DNA of 22,008 nucleotides from assembly GCA_024233875.1 (NCBI GenBank), contig JACKPB010000019.1, forward strand, positions 1-22,008. The letters run 5' to 3'. Each line of letters opens with the position of its first letter. Position 1 is the first letter of the stretch. The stretch comes from Leptospiraceae bacterium. Its GTDB lineage: Bacteria; Spirochaetota; Leptospiria; Leptospirales; Leptospiraceae. The notes under the pieces were generated by a model. It was given only the letters and a program-made list of their open reading frames with translations. It did no database searches and was not told the origin of the DNA. Below, piece by piece: positions 14,971-22,008 of the stretch. Made by a program: the position numbers and the translations under genes.

Positions 14971-17900
14971 CTAGCCAATGATAGTATTGTGAATGTACTT
15001 CTCAAGCATTTCTTCTATCTCATTGATCCTAAAGGGTTTGGGGAGAAAATCATTCATACCTGCATTGATGCATGCAGCGATACGATCGGGATGTGCGTCA
15101 GCCGTGATGGCTACAATAGGAATAGTTTTGCTTTTAGAGTTTAACTTTCTAATTATTTTAGTAGTCTCTATCCCATCATAGATAGGCATGTGAATGTCCA
15201 TAAAAATAAAATCGACGTCTTCTTTGTACAAAAGATTCAATGCATCTCTACCATTTTCACTTTCTAAAATAGAATAACCTAGTTTGATTAGAATATTCTT
15301 AAGAACTAATCTATTGATAATATTGTCTTCAACAATCAACACACGAAACTTTTGTGAATCTTCTTTGTAAACTATTGATGATTCTATATAAATTGGTTTT
15401 TGGGGAATTTCATCAAGAAATTTTTGAACATCATGGTAAAAATAGGGTTTGGATAGTAGTTTGTAGATATTATAATCATATGCTTTTTTTCGAATATCAG
15501 AAAGGATTGAGTTGGAAGTGATAAGACAAAAAATAAAATGATTATCTGGGATTTTTTTTTCTAAATATTGTTTGTATTCATAACCACCGGAATTTGAAAA
15601 ATTTTCATCGATGATTAGGATTGAGAATTTCAAATTTGATAATTTACTCAAAGCGCAGGTTTCATCCTGACAGTGATCTGCATGGATTCCATAGTAGTTA
15701 AGAATATTTGAAAGGCTTATACAGGATGATAAATTTTTGTCCAGAATTAGGGCTTTCCCTAGAAAGGGATATTGGATTTTAGATACAGAAGAATTTTTAG
15801 TTTTTCCTATAGGAATCTCTACTTTGAATTCTGTTCCGATGTTGGGTTTGGAGCTCAGAAAAAGCTTTCCTGACAAGAGCTTGATTATCCTTCCAGTTAT
15901 AGCTAGACCCAGTTTATGGTTGCTGTAATCGGAAAAAAGAATATCTCTATCGGTTTGAAAGCTTTCAAGTATTTCATTTTGTAAATTTTCCGGCATTCCC
16001 GTTCCGGTATCCGTAATTGTTAAAATTAGATAGTCCATATCTTTGAATTCATGAACTATGCTTACCTGAATTTCACCTCTTTCTGTAAACTTGACTGAAT
16101 TGCTGAGGATTTGTAATATGATCTGAACAAGTTTGGATTCGTCGATCATTATTGGATCAAGAAAGAATGGGTCAATATGAAATATGAGTTCAATATTCTT
16201 AGATTTACAATTGTGAATGTACATATGCAAAGAATTAATTAAGGAATTAGTTAGTATACAGTAATTCATGTTTGAAGATGTATTCCCGGATTCTAAATTA
16301 GAGTAATCAAGAATACCACTAATGAGTTGCATGATAGATTCGGATGATACCAGAATGTTGTTTACCATATCAAGATTTTCCCGGGAGAGATCTGAATTTA
16401 GTAAGATTTGTGAAAGTCCTATGATTCCATTCATAGGAGTTCTGAGCTCCTGGCTGAGATTGTTTAAAAAGTCTGATTTCAATTGATTGGCTGAATTTGA
16501 TAGATCTTTAGATATTCTAAGTTCTTCTTCGTTTAGCTTTCTTTGTGTTATATCTACTGCTGCTTCTAGGATATATAGACATTCTTTGTGATCATTTCTC
16601 ACAACCGCAAAGGAAACATCCATCCAAAAAGAAACTCCATATTTATTAATATACCTAACTTCTTTTTTAAAATTATTAATCTGATTGGATAAAAGATTGT
16701 TTCGAATCTTTTCGGCTATCTGATGGTCGTCTGGGTTGATAAGATCACTGTACTTCTTATTTATTAAATCCTGTTTGGTATACCCGAGTTTATCTCTAAA
16801 TGCTTTATTGGATTCAATGACAATACCATCTGAGTCTGTTGAAAGAAATAGGAGACAGGGGAGATCAATAATGGCTGACCAACGTTCAGTGAGATATTTA
16901 TTTTGGTTTTCTTTATGAAGTTCTTTTGATATATCTTTAATGACACTTATGATTTCTACTAAATTGTTTTCTGCAAACAATCCCAATCCTACTTCTTCGA
17001 TGTTCAAATGTTGGTTGTCTTTATTTCTTAGTTTATATCGAATATGAAATTTAGCATTATTAGGAGAAAGTGAATTTATTGTATCACGAACATTGGGTAT
17101 GTCTTCCGGATCGACAAATTCAAACCAACCTGTAAATTTCTCAAGTTTATTATCAAAGAACAATTGAAAATCATTTTCATTCTCTAAGTTAAGAATAGAT
17201 CTTTGTAAATTGTTCTTCGTTTTGATAGAAATTTTTTTGTTCACGTCAAGTATGGTGTCTAATAAAAAATTCTTTTCTAAAAAATTTCGTTGAGTACTTT
17301 CAATATTGGATTTGGTGTGAAAGAGAAAATCTTTATAAAAATAATCTTCCAGTATATGTGATAAACCATCTACCGGTTCGATTGTAGAATCTTGAGGAAT
17401 GTATCGGGTGTCTAAAAGATTGGATGAGGAATCTATAAAATTTATTTTTAGCTCGGTTTCTTTTAAAGTTTTGGTAACTTCTTCGATGCTAGTGAACTGA
17501 TTTCTGAGAAGTAAATCATTTACGTTAGTATTCTCATGAATTGAAAGTGCTGATATTTTTTCAGAGAAAAGTATAGAATCAGGATTGGCACCTCCGGGTA
17601 GATCTGTTATGAAAAGAATGGGTATGTTGAAAGCATGTTTGATGAAAAAAGTATTGATTTCTCCGGAGTAACCTTCATCCAAAAGGATAAGAATCAATTC
17701 GGGGGAAATGGAAGAAATGTTTTCCTTTAGATTGGATATAATTTCAAAGTTGCTTATATCTAGATGCGAGATTTGCTTTGGGGTAGATAGAGATTTCAAT
17801 AGATCTAAAAAAAAATAGGAATAGCCAAAACCATTGTGAATCAAACAAATATTAGATTTGTGGTAGGATAGGTTGTCTATTAAGAGTTTTATAGTATTAC

Positions 17901-18231
17901 TATAATGAAATGGATAGCCAGAGAATAATCTAGATTGAATTGGTATGGGAGTTATGTAGGGATAAATGATTTGAGTGTTGGTGAGTCTTGCTTCTTCCAG
18001 GATAGGTTTAAGGAATGAAAATGGAAAGTGGGGTACAATAGCAGAAATATTAGAGGAGGAGACTAGATCTCGAATTCTATATTTGAAATTATCTAATCTT
18101 TTGAATTCGGTGTACTCAATGGAATATGAATTTGAATGAAATTCTCGTTGGGTTTGATGAGAAATTTCTGAATATTTTTTTGGGGGACCAAACCCGGGTA
18201 GACCACTTGTGAATATATTTAGAATTTTCAT
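14971..18231 (-). CDS. Soluble hybrid histidine kinase with degenerate kinase core and two receivers
   Basis: The gene encodes 1086 residues with no signal peptide or membrane helix. Residues 1-~265 resemble a type-I periplasmic-binding-protein fold (alternating strand/helix, for example NICLIHNGFGYSYFFLDLL and PELILILLDEGYSG), here cytoplasmic. Two PAS-like regions follow, ~320-440 and ~450-565. The HisKA region reads LSQELRTPMNG (592-602): Gln594 (codon 16450-16452) replaces the His that normally accepts phosphate. In the ATPase domain, N-box Asn711 and G1 DTGTGM (741-746) are present, but G2 is NHKLGLAI instead of GTGLGLAI. Receiver 1 (~825-940) keeps Asp831, Asp875 and Lys928. Receiver 2 (~962-1080) is complete: Glu968/Asp969, Asp1012, Thr1043, Lys1065. 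Self-phosphorylation therefore looks impossible by the usual route. It may be a phosphatase, a scaffold, or a receiver fed by another kinase. Confidence 0.88.
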   Translation of the reverse strand: MKILNIFTSGLPGFGPPKKYSEISHQTQREFHSNSYSIEYTEFKRLDNFKYRIRDLVSSSNISAIVPHFPFSFLKPILEEARLTNTQIIYPYITPIPIQSRLFSGYPFHYSNTIKLLIDNLSYHKSNICLIHNGFGYSYFFLDLLKSLSTPKQISHLDISNFEIISNLKENISSISPELILILLDEGYSGEINTFFIKHAFNIPILFITDLPGGANPDSILFSEKISALSIHENTNVNDLLLRNQFTSIEEVTKTLKETELKINFIDSSSNLLDTRYIPQDSTIEPVDGLSHILEDYFYKDFLFHTKSNIESTQRNFLEKNFLLDTILDVNKKISIKTKNNLQRSILNLENENDFQLFFDNKLEKFTGWFEFVDPEDIPNVRDTINSLSPNNAKFHIRYKLRNKDNQHLNIEEVGLGLFAENNLVEIISVIKDISKELHKENQNKYLTERWSAIIDLPCLLFLSTDSDGIVIESNKAFRDKLGYTKQDLINKKYSDLINPDDHQIAEKIRNNLLSNQINNFKKEVRYINKYGVSFWMDVSFAVVRNDHKECLYILEAAVDITQRKLNEEELRISKDLSNSANQLKSDFLNNLSQELRTPMNGIIGLSQILLNSDLSRENLDMVNNILVSSESIMQLISGILDYSNLESGNTSSNMNYCILTNSLINSLHMYIHNCKSKNIELIFHIDPFFLDPIMIDESKLVQIILQILSNSVKFTERGEIQVSIVHEFKDMDYLILTITDTGTGMPENLQNEILESFQTDRDILFSDYSNHKLGLAITGRIIKLLSGKLFLSSKPNIGTEFKVEIPIGKTKNSSVSKIQYPFLGKALILDKNLSSCISLSNILNYYGIHADHCQDETCALSKLSNLKFSILIIDENFSNSGGYEYKQYLEKKIPDNHFIFCLITSNSILSDIRKKAYDYNIYKLLSKPYFYHDVQKFLDEIPQKPIYIESSIVYKEDSQKFRVLIVEDNIINRLVLKNILIKLGYSILESENGRDALNLLYKEDVDFIFMDIHMPIYDGIETTKIIRKLNSKSKTIPIVAITADAHPDRIAACINAGMNDFLPKPFRINEIEEMLEKYIHNTIIG

Positions 18232-18258
18232 TATTGTTGATAAAATATGGGTATCTAA

Positions 18259-18287
18259 TTCATAATGATTCTATATTTATACGTCAA
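18259..18287 (-). promoter_or_regulatory. Sigma-70-like promoter of the hybrid kinase gene
   Basis: On the minus strand, TTGACG (18287-18282) and TATGAA (18264-18259) are separated by 17 bases. They sit about 28 bases ahead of the ATG at 18231. The -35 matches consensus at 5/6 and the -10 at 4/6. The leader would be short, and there is no clear ribosome site. Confidence 0.45.
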
Positions 18288-18319
18288 GAATAAAGAATTC
18301 ATTTTTAAAGGAATTGTAA

Positions 18320-19477
18320 ATGAGCACAAAAGAAGATTTGGTAAAATTTCGAAGATTGATTCATCGCAATCCTGAGATAATGTTTCAGGAGATTCAGACT
18401 TCCAATCTAGTCGAGCAGCATTTGAAATCATTGGGAATGTCATATGAATCTCAAATAGTTAAAACGGGTATCCTATCTCTTTTTGATTCGGGTAAACCCG
18501 GGAAAACAATTCTTGTTCGAGCTGATATGGATGCTCTTCCCATTCATGAAGAAAATGATGTGGAATACAAATCGAATAATCCGGGGGTGATGCATGCCTG
18601 CGGTCATGATGGACACACTGCCATTTTAATGAGTCTGGCTTCAGAGCTAAAGAAGGATCCAAATTTTGTTCCGTCGGGTAGAGTTCTTTTGGTTTTTCAA
18701 CCGGCTGAGGAAGGAGGAGGGGGTGGAGATCAAATGGTCGCGACAGGTATTTTGGATAAGTACTCAGTAGATGCGGTATTTGCCCTCCATGTTTGGAATC
18801 ATATTGATGTTGGTAACGTTGGTGTTGTAGATGGAACCATGATGGCTTCTGTAGATGAATTTGAAATTCAAGTGAAAGGAAAAAGCGGTCATGGTGCCAT
18901 GCCTCAGTACACGGTAGATCCGATTTATGTATCCGCACAAATTATAAATTCCCTTCAGAGCATTGTCTCCAGGAATACGGATCCAATGGAACCGGCGGTT
19001 GTAACTGTAGGATCTATTCATGCCGGAGAGGCATTCAATGTGATCCCGGAAATTTGTGTGATGAAAGGGACGATTCGAACTTTTTCTAAAAAAGTTTATG
19101 AGTCGATACCAAACCAATTTCAAAATTTAGTAAGGGGTATTGCAGGGGCATTAGGAGCTGAAGTTGAAATTATTTATGATCGGGTGAATAAACCTACAAT
19201 CAATTCTCCCCAAATGGCTGAAATTGTTCGCAGGGCATCGGAAAATATTTTAGGGAAGGATAGTGTAACAGAGGAAGGGGCTAGAACAATGGGAGGAGAG
19301 GATTTCTCTGCATTTTTGAATGCCAGACCCGGCTGTTATTTTTTTATAGGATCCCGGAATGAAAAGAAGGGATTTGTGAAACCACATCACAATTCAAGAT
19401 TTGATTTTGATGAGGATGCATTGAAAAATGGTTTGGATGTGATGAAGGAAGTTATCCGATTGTTTCTATCAAATTGA
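18320..19477 (+). CDS. M20-family amidohydrolase (hippurate/N-acyl-amino-acid hydrolase type)
   Basis: The gene encodes 385 residues, a typical length. ATG 18320 has AAGGA seven bases upstream. The motifs are those of the M20D subfamily: RADMDALP (67-74), MHACGHDGHTA (91-101) with Cys94 and His96 as metal ligands, FQPAEEGGGGG with the catalytic/metal Glu pair 130-131, LHVWN (His157), KGKSGHGAMP in the dimerisation domain, and HNSRFDFDE with His357 near the end. The family hydrolyses amide bonds of N-acyl amino acids or related conjugates in the cytoplasm, using two metals. The substrate cannot be decided from sequence. It is divergently transcribed from the hybrid kinase, 88 bases apart, and converges with the patatin gene. 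Confidence 0.9.
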   Translation: MSTKEDLVKFRRLIHRNPEIMFQEIQTSNLVEQHLKSLGMSYESQIVKTGILSLFDSGKPGKTILVRADMDALPIHEENDVEYKSNNPGVMHACGHDGHTAILMSLASELKKDPNFVPSGRVLLVFQPAEEGGGGGDQMVATGILDKYSVDAVFALHVWNHIDVGNVGVVDGTMMASVDEFEIQVKGKSGHGAMPQYTVDPIYVSAQIINSLQSIVSRNTDPMEPAVVTVGSIHAGEAFNVIPEICVMKGTIRTFSKKVYESIPNQFQNLVRGIAGALGAEVEIIYDRVNKPTINSPQMAEIVRRASENILGKDSVTEEGARTMGGEDFSAFLNARPGCYFFIGSRNEKKGFVKPHHNSRFDFDEDALKNGLDVMKEVIRLFLSN

Positions 19478-19513
19478 AGTTTCTTTTCCGGAATAGGAGA
19501 GTTAACATTTGTC

Positions 19514-21259
19514 TCAGACTTTAAATATTTCTTCTTTATAAGCCAATTCTTTGATAGCAGAAATATTTTCTTCACAAACTCTTTCACCTAACTGAATGAA
19601 ATCTTTTGCCCTATGAAATTCATACCAGGAAGAGTTGGGCAGTATGGGACTCATAAACACATCAGAACTTTGAAAGGAATATTTGCATAATCGATATTGA
19701 AGAGAATAAAAACTATTTATAAAAATATCCATGATGGATTGGTTTATTTTATTCGATCGAACAGAATCTTCCGGTGAAGGCATAGCATTTACCGAAATTA
19801 TCCTCTGAACACCTTCAATAGTTAGTGAACTTACAGGTAGGGGATTGACGACACCTCCATCCACATAGACAGTTCCATTCTCGGTGATAAAAGGATTGAA
19901 GAGACCGGGGATGGCTGTACTCGCCATGATTGCATTGACAACAGAACCTTCTTTTAGAATCACTTCTTCTCTTCGATTGATATCGCAGGTTATGATTCGT
20001 AATTCCCGCTCCATTTCTTCGAACGATTTGTTTCCTATGTATCCCTCTAAAAATTTACGAATATTATTTCCTGATATCAGTCCCTTTCGTGGAATAAGAG
20101 ATAAATCTACTAATTTAAGAATATCAAATAAAGAATGAAAACTTTCAGTAGCTTCTTCAATTTCTAAAGCCGGAATTCCACTTGCCCATAGAGCTCCTAC
20201 AAGTGATCCTATACTAGTGCCGGAGATTATATCTATCGGGATGTTTTCTTTTTCTAGAACTTTAAGCACTCCAATTTGAGCGAGCCCAAAAGCAGCTCCT
20301 CCACCGAGGGCCAATCCTATTCTCATTCCTGTCACATCTCTGGAGATCTTAGTCACATTTTTTTGAAAGGACTTCTTCTCGATGAAATTTAATAAGTTGA
20401 AAACCTTTAGATAGTCGGAGTTCAATTCCTTTTCCAGGTCATATTTTAGGAGAAAATCTTTTTGAGAAAAATTTGCAGGATTCGTGAGGACATGGCAGAA
20501 GTCTGATTTATTCAATAAAGTCCTAGTCTGATCATAATCGTCTTCCTGAATATCCAAAATGATATAATGATATGAATTTTGATACTTAGAAAAAATTTCT
20601 ATTGTTTCTGATGTATTTTCTGAGTGGTAACTTTTGATTTTCGCAATATTAGGAGAGAATTCGCGGTTTCTCTTGTTGAATCGAAGTACTATAGCTTTTT
20701 TTCCTGTCAATTGAACGATTTGATCAGATAGTTCGATAGCGTATTGTGATGCGAGGCTTTCATTTTCTTCTGAAAATACAGAAATAACATTAGTCTCAAC
20801 AATTTTGTAATTAGAATCCGCAGGTGTAGCATTCAACCGACGAGTAAGAACCTTATTCAGAGCCTGAGAGAGTGTAGGAACTCTTTCGATCATTTCTAAG
20901 AAATCAGATTTTGGGATTTGTAGAATCTTTACATCTCCCATACCACGAGCTGAGTAAATATGAGGTTTATCTGTAAAAGTAGAAATTATACCCAAAAAAT
21001 CGCCTTTGCGAAGAATTCCTACAGACCTTTCCTCTGTTTGAGAGTCATTTTTTTCTGTTTTGTAAAGTTCTACGCTTCCATTTACAATAATGTAAAAAAA
21101 TTGTCCAGGTTCACCCTGGAGATATAAATTTTCATGTCTCTTTAACTCTCTAAGCGAGGCTCGCTCTGCTATATAACTTTTATCTGCAGATGAGAGATTG
21201 GATAGAATTCGTAATGATGATAGAAGGTAGTATTTTCCAAGAGTTTTTAGGTCCGTCAT
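19514..21259 (-). CDS. cNMP-domain/patatin-like phospholipase (NTE-like)
   Basis: The gene encodes 581 residues. Residues ~15-140 are a cyclic-nucleotide-binding-like beta-barrel (NLYLQGEPGQFFYIIVNGSVELY). Its phosphate-binding cassette reads FLGIISTFTDKPHIYSA, lacking the usual Glu and Arg, so cAMP or cGMP binding is doubtful. Residues ~150-305 resemble the degenerate P-loop-like domain of bacterial NTE-type proteins, with no Walker A motif. Residues ~312-500 are the patatin lipase: oxyanion loop GLALGGGAAFG (315-325), nucleophile Ser349 in GTSIG, and Asp467 in DGG completing the catalytic dyad. The C-terminal ~70 residues are helical. It should hydrolyse acyl esters of phospholipids or lysophospholipids at the membrane. 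The ribosome site is weak. Confidence 0.9.
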   Translation of the reverse strand: MTDLKTLGKYYLLSSLRILSNLSSADKSYIAERASLRELKRHENLYLQGEPGQFFYIIVNGSVELYKTEKNDSQTEERSVGILRKGDFLGIISTFTDKPHIYSARGMGDVKILQIPKSDFLEMIERVPTLSQALNKVLTRRLNATPADSNYKIVETNVISVFSEENESLASQYAIELSDQIVQLTGKKAIVLRFNKRNREFSPNIAKIKSYHSENTSETIEIFSKYQNSYHYIILDIQEDDYDQTRTLLNKSDFCHVLTNPANFSQKDFLLKYDLEKELNSDYLKVFNLLNFIEKKSFQKNVTKISRDVTGMRIGLALGGGAAFGLAQIGVLKVLEKENIPIDIISGTSIGSLVGALWASGIPALEIEEATESFHSLFDILKLVDLSLIPRKGLISGNNIRKFLEGYIGNKSFEEMERELRIITCDINRREEVILKEGSVVNAIMASTAIPGLFNPFITENGTVYVDGGVVNPLPVSSLTIEGVQRIISVNAMPSPEDSVRSNKINQSIMDIFINSFYSLQYRLCKYSFQSSDVFMSPILPNSSWYEFHRAKDFIQLGERVCEENISAIKELAYKEEIFKV

Positions 21260-21332
21260 AACTGAATTAAAAATTTAAGCTAAAATATCTTCAAGGAAGA
21301 TTAAAAAGCAATTTGAAAAATTGATAGAGTTC

Positions 21333-21503
21333 CTACATTGAAGCAATGTAAAAACCGGTAAATACACCGTATAGTGTGCTAGTATAAGGATTAGAGGTTA
21401 GAGGACAAGCTCCGGATGAACAACCGATCGTTCTGTAATAAAGATATCCAGCAATTCCTCCAAATACCCCACCAAAAATTCCTTTTATTGCAATAGTTTC
21501 CAT
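21333..21503 (-). CDS. Small DUF6132-like membrane protein
   Basis: ATG 21503 gives 56 residues (METIAIKGIFGG...). An ATG four codons earlier, at 21515, overlaps the AGGAA that serves as ribosome site for the 21503 start, so 21503 is preferred. The protein has two Gly-rich hydrophobic segments (about residues 5-22 and 42-56) separated by a conserved-looking loop with YRTIGCSSGACPLTSNPY. The GC-x-x-G-x-CP-(I/L)-TSNP pattern is that of DUF6132 proteins, small inner-membrane proteins often found near rhodaneses and sulphur-handling genes. The two Cys face a loop and may handle sulphur or metal (inference). No rhodanese is visible in the window. Confidence 0.7.
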   Translation of the reverse strand: METIAIKGIFGGVFGGIAGYLYYRTIGCSSGACPLTSNPYTSTLYGVFTGFYIASM

Positions 21504-21516
21504 TTTATTCCTCATG

Positions 21517-21530
21517 TATAGAATTCTATA
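21517..21530. promoter_or_regulatory. Perfect 14-bp palindrome before the DUF6132-like gene
   Basis: TATAGAATTCTATA is identical on both strands and ends 14 bases before the preferred ATG at 21503. A TTGACA (minus strand, 21547-21542) lies upstream, but no good -10 hexamer is found at 16-18 bases. The palindrome covers the place where the -10 would fall, so it could be an operator or simply an AT-rich coincidence. Confidence 0.35.
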
Positions 21531-21550
21531 GATTTGATTTTTGTCAATAC

Positions 21551-21568
21551 AATACCCTGTATGGTATT
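21551..21568. promoter_or_regulatory. CsoR/CstR-like operator in the divergent gap
   Basis: AATACCCTGTATGGTATT has perfect 6-bp arms AATACC/GGTATT around a 6-base centre. The ATACCC-N4-xGGTAT pattern resembles operators of the CsoR/CstR/FrmR family, with one base off in the right arm. It lies just upstream of a minus-strand TTGACA (21547-21542), between the DUF6132-like gene and the adenosine-deaminase-like gene. It could regulate either. Confidence 0.4.
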
Positions 21569-21618
21569 CCGAATAATATTATAATTGATCTTGAAATGGG
21601 CTAAAGTAAAGTTCTTCT

Positions 21619-22008
21619 ATGAAATTTGCAGAACTTCATAGTCATTTGTACGGTTGCCTTACAGCAGAAGAGTTATTGGAAATAGGAAAAAAAAATCCAT
21701 CACCACGATGGCAAATTTATAACGATTTACATGAGAAATTATATTCAGAGAGAGTTCCCACAGAAAATTTTTTTCAAAAATATGGGAATATAGATAGTTT
21801 TAAAGGTATTTACAATAATACTAAGAGGGGAAATTTTCTTGAGTTTCAATTGAAATTCAATTTAGTCATAGCTCTCGTTAAATATGATATAGATGAAATC
21901 AGAACAGTTGCGAAAAATGTATCTCTTCGCTATTTTAATGAAGGTTCTTTATTTAATGAGTTTCGGATAATGTTTTCACCTTATGCTCAAAAACAGGAAT
22001 ATGAGGAG
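21619..22008 (+). CDS. Adenosine-deaminase-like metal hydrolase, 3'-truncated by window edge
   Basis: ATG 21619 opens 130 codons that run off the window without a stop. The N-terminus, MKFAELHSHLYGCLTAEELL, matches the first block of the adenosine deaminase family (ELHxHLxG), in which the HxH pair (His7, His9) binds the catalytic metal. The rest of the visible part is helical and Lys/Asn/Phe-rich (FFQKYGNIDSFKGIYN; DIDEIRTVAKNVSLRYFNEG), consistent with the family's cap helices. The later metal and catalytic motifs lie outside the window. True adenosine deaminase, adenine deaminase or a divergent relative cannot be told apart here. It is divergent from the DUF6132-like gene, with the operator-like site between them. 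Confidence 0.75.
   Translation, partial: MKFAELHSHLYGCLTAEELLEIGKKNPSPRWQIYNDLHEKLYSERVPTENFFQKYGNIDSFKGIYNNTKRGNFLEFQLKFNLVIALVKYDIDEIRTVAKNVSLRYFNEGSLFNEFRIMFSPYAQKQEYEE

Noticed and set aside
18459..18938. A 159-codon minus-strand frame rich in His and Pro inside the amidohydrolase gene
   Set aside because: Its composition mirrors the reverse complement of Gly/Asp/Val codons in the M20 motifs. The sense gene has every family motif.
21260..21332. Short inverted repeats ATCTTC/GAAGAT and CAATTT/AAATTG between the DUF6132-like and patatin genes as a terminator
   Set aside because: Each stem has only six mostly A/T pairs and no clean U tract follows, so the support is too weak.

Overview
The window looks like chromosomal DNA of a spirochaete, most likely Leptospira or a close relative. 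The evidence is a giant coiled-coil protein of the spirochaetal SpiroCoCo type, an LpxA of Gram-negative type, several lipoprotein-like genes with relaxed lipoboxes, frequent TTG/GTG starts and AT-rich codon use. I place the genus by family recognition only, and no species can be named. I see no tRNA, rRNA, insertion sequence, phage gene or CRISPR array.

Layout. 1-3089 (+): 3' part of a >1000-residue coiled-coil protein with a helix-turn-helix-like tail. 3135-6635 (-): a TAXI-type solute-binding protein with an extra C-terminal domain, then, as a separate two-gene unit, a Cys-rich lipoprotein and an outer-membrane beta-barrel protein. 6636-7357: a 722-base gap with no convincing gene. 7358-8686 (+): membrane sensor histidine kinase, meeting lpxA (8688-9485, -) tail to tail. 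9735-11939 (+): a DUF4349-like lipoprotein and a membrane-anchored GH3/NagZ-like glycosidase. 11956-13029 (-): zinc-ribbon membrane protein. 13294-13827 (+): hemerythrin. 13835-14668 (-): TPR protein. 14790-14957 (+): a small Cys-rich protein behind a Fur-box-like palindrome. 14971-18231 (-): a large soluble hybrid histidine kinase. 18320-19477 (+): M20 amidohydrolase. 19514-21259 (-): cNMP-domain/patatin phospholipase. 21333-21503 (-): DUF6132-like small membrane protein. 21619-end (+): start of an adenosine-deaminase-like gene.

Most genes form single-gene units that alternate in strand. Tail-to-tail pairs are separated by only 1-45 bases and head-to-head pairs by short promoter regions. The content is envelope-related (LpxA, porin, lipoproteins, GH3 enzyme, phospholipase) and sensory (two histidine kinases, hemerythrin). 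It is not one pathway.

The observations I would follow first are: (1) the hybrid kinase has Gln where the phospho-accepting His should be and a degraded G2 box, but keeps a complete C-terminal receiver; (2) a 16/19 match to the classical Fur box lies just upstream of an unrecognised 55-residue Cys-rich protein; (3) two palindromes lie in front of the DUF6132-like gene, one resembling CsoR/CstR-family operators. I did not find an unmistakable new multi-gene system.
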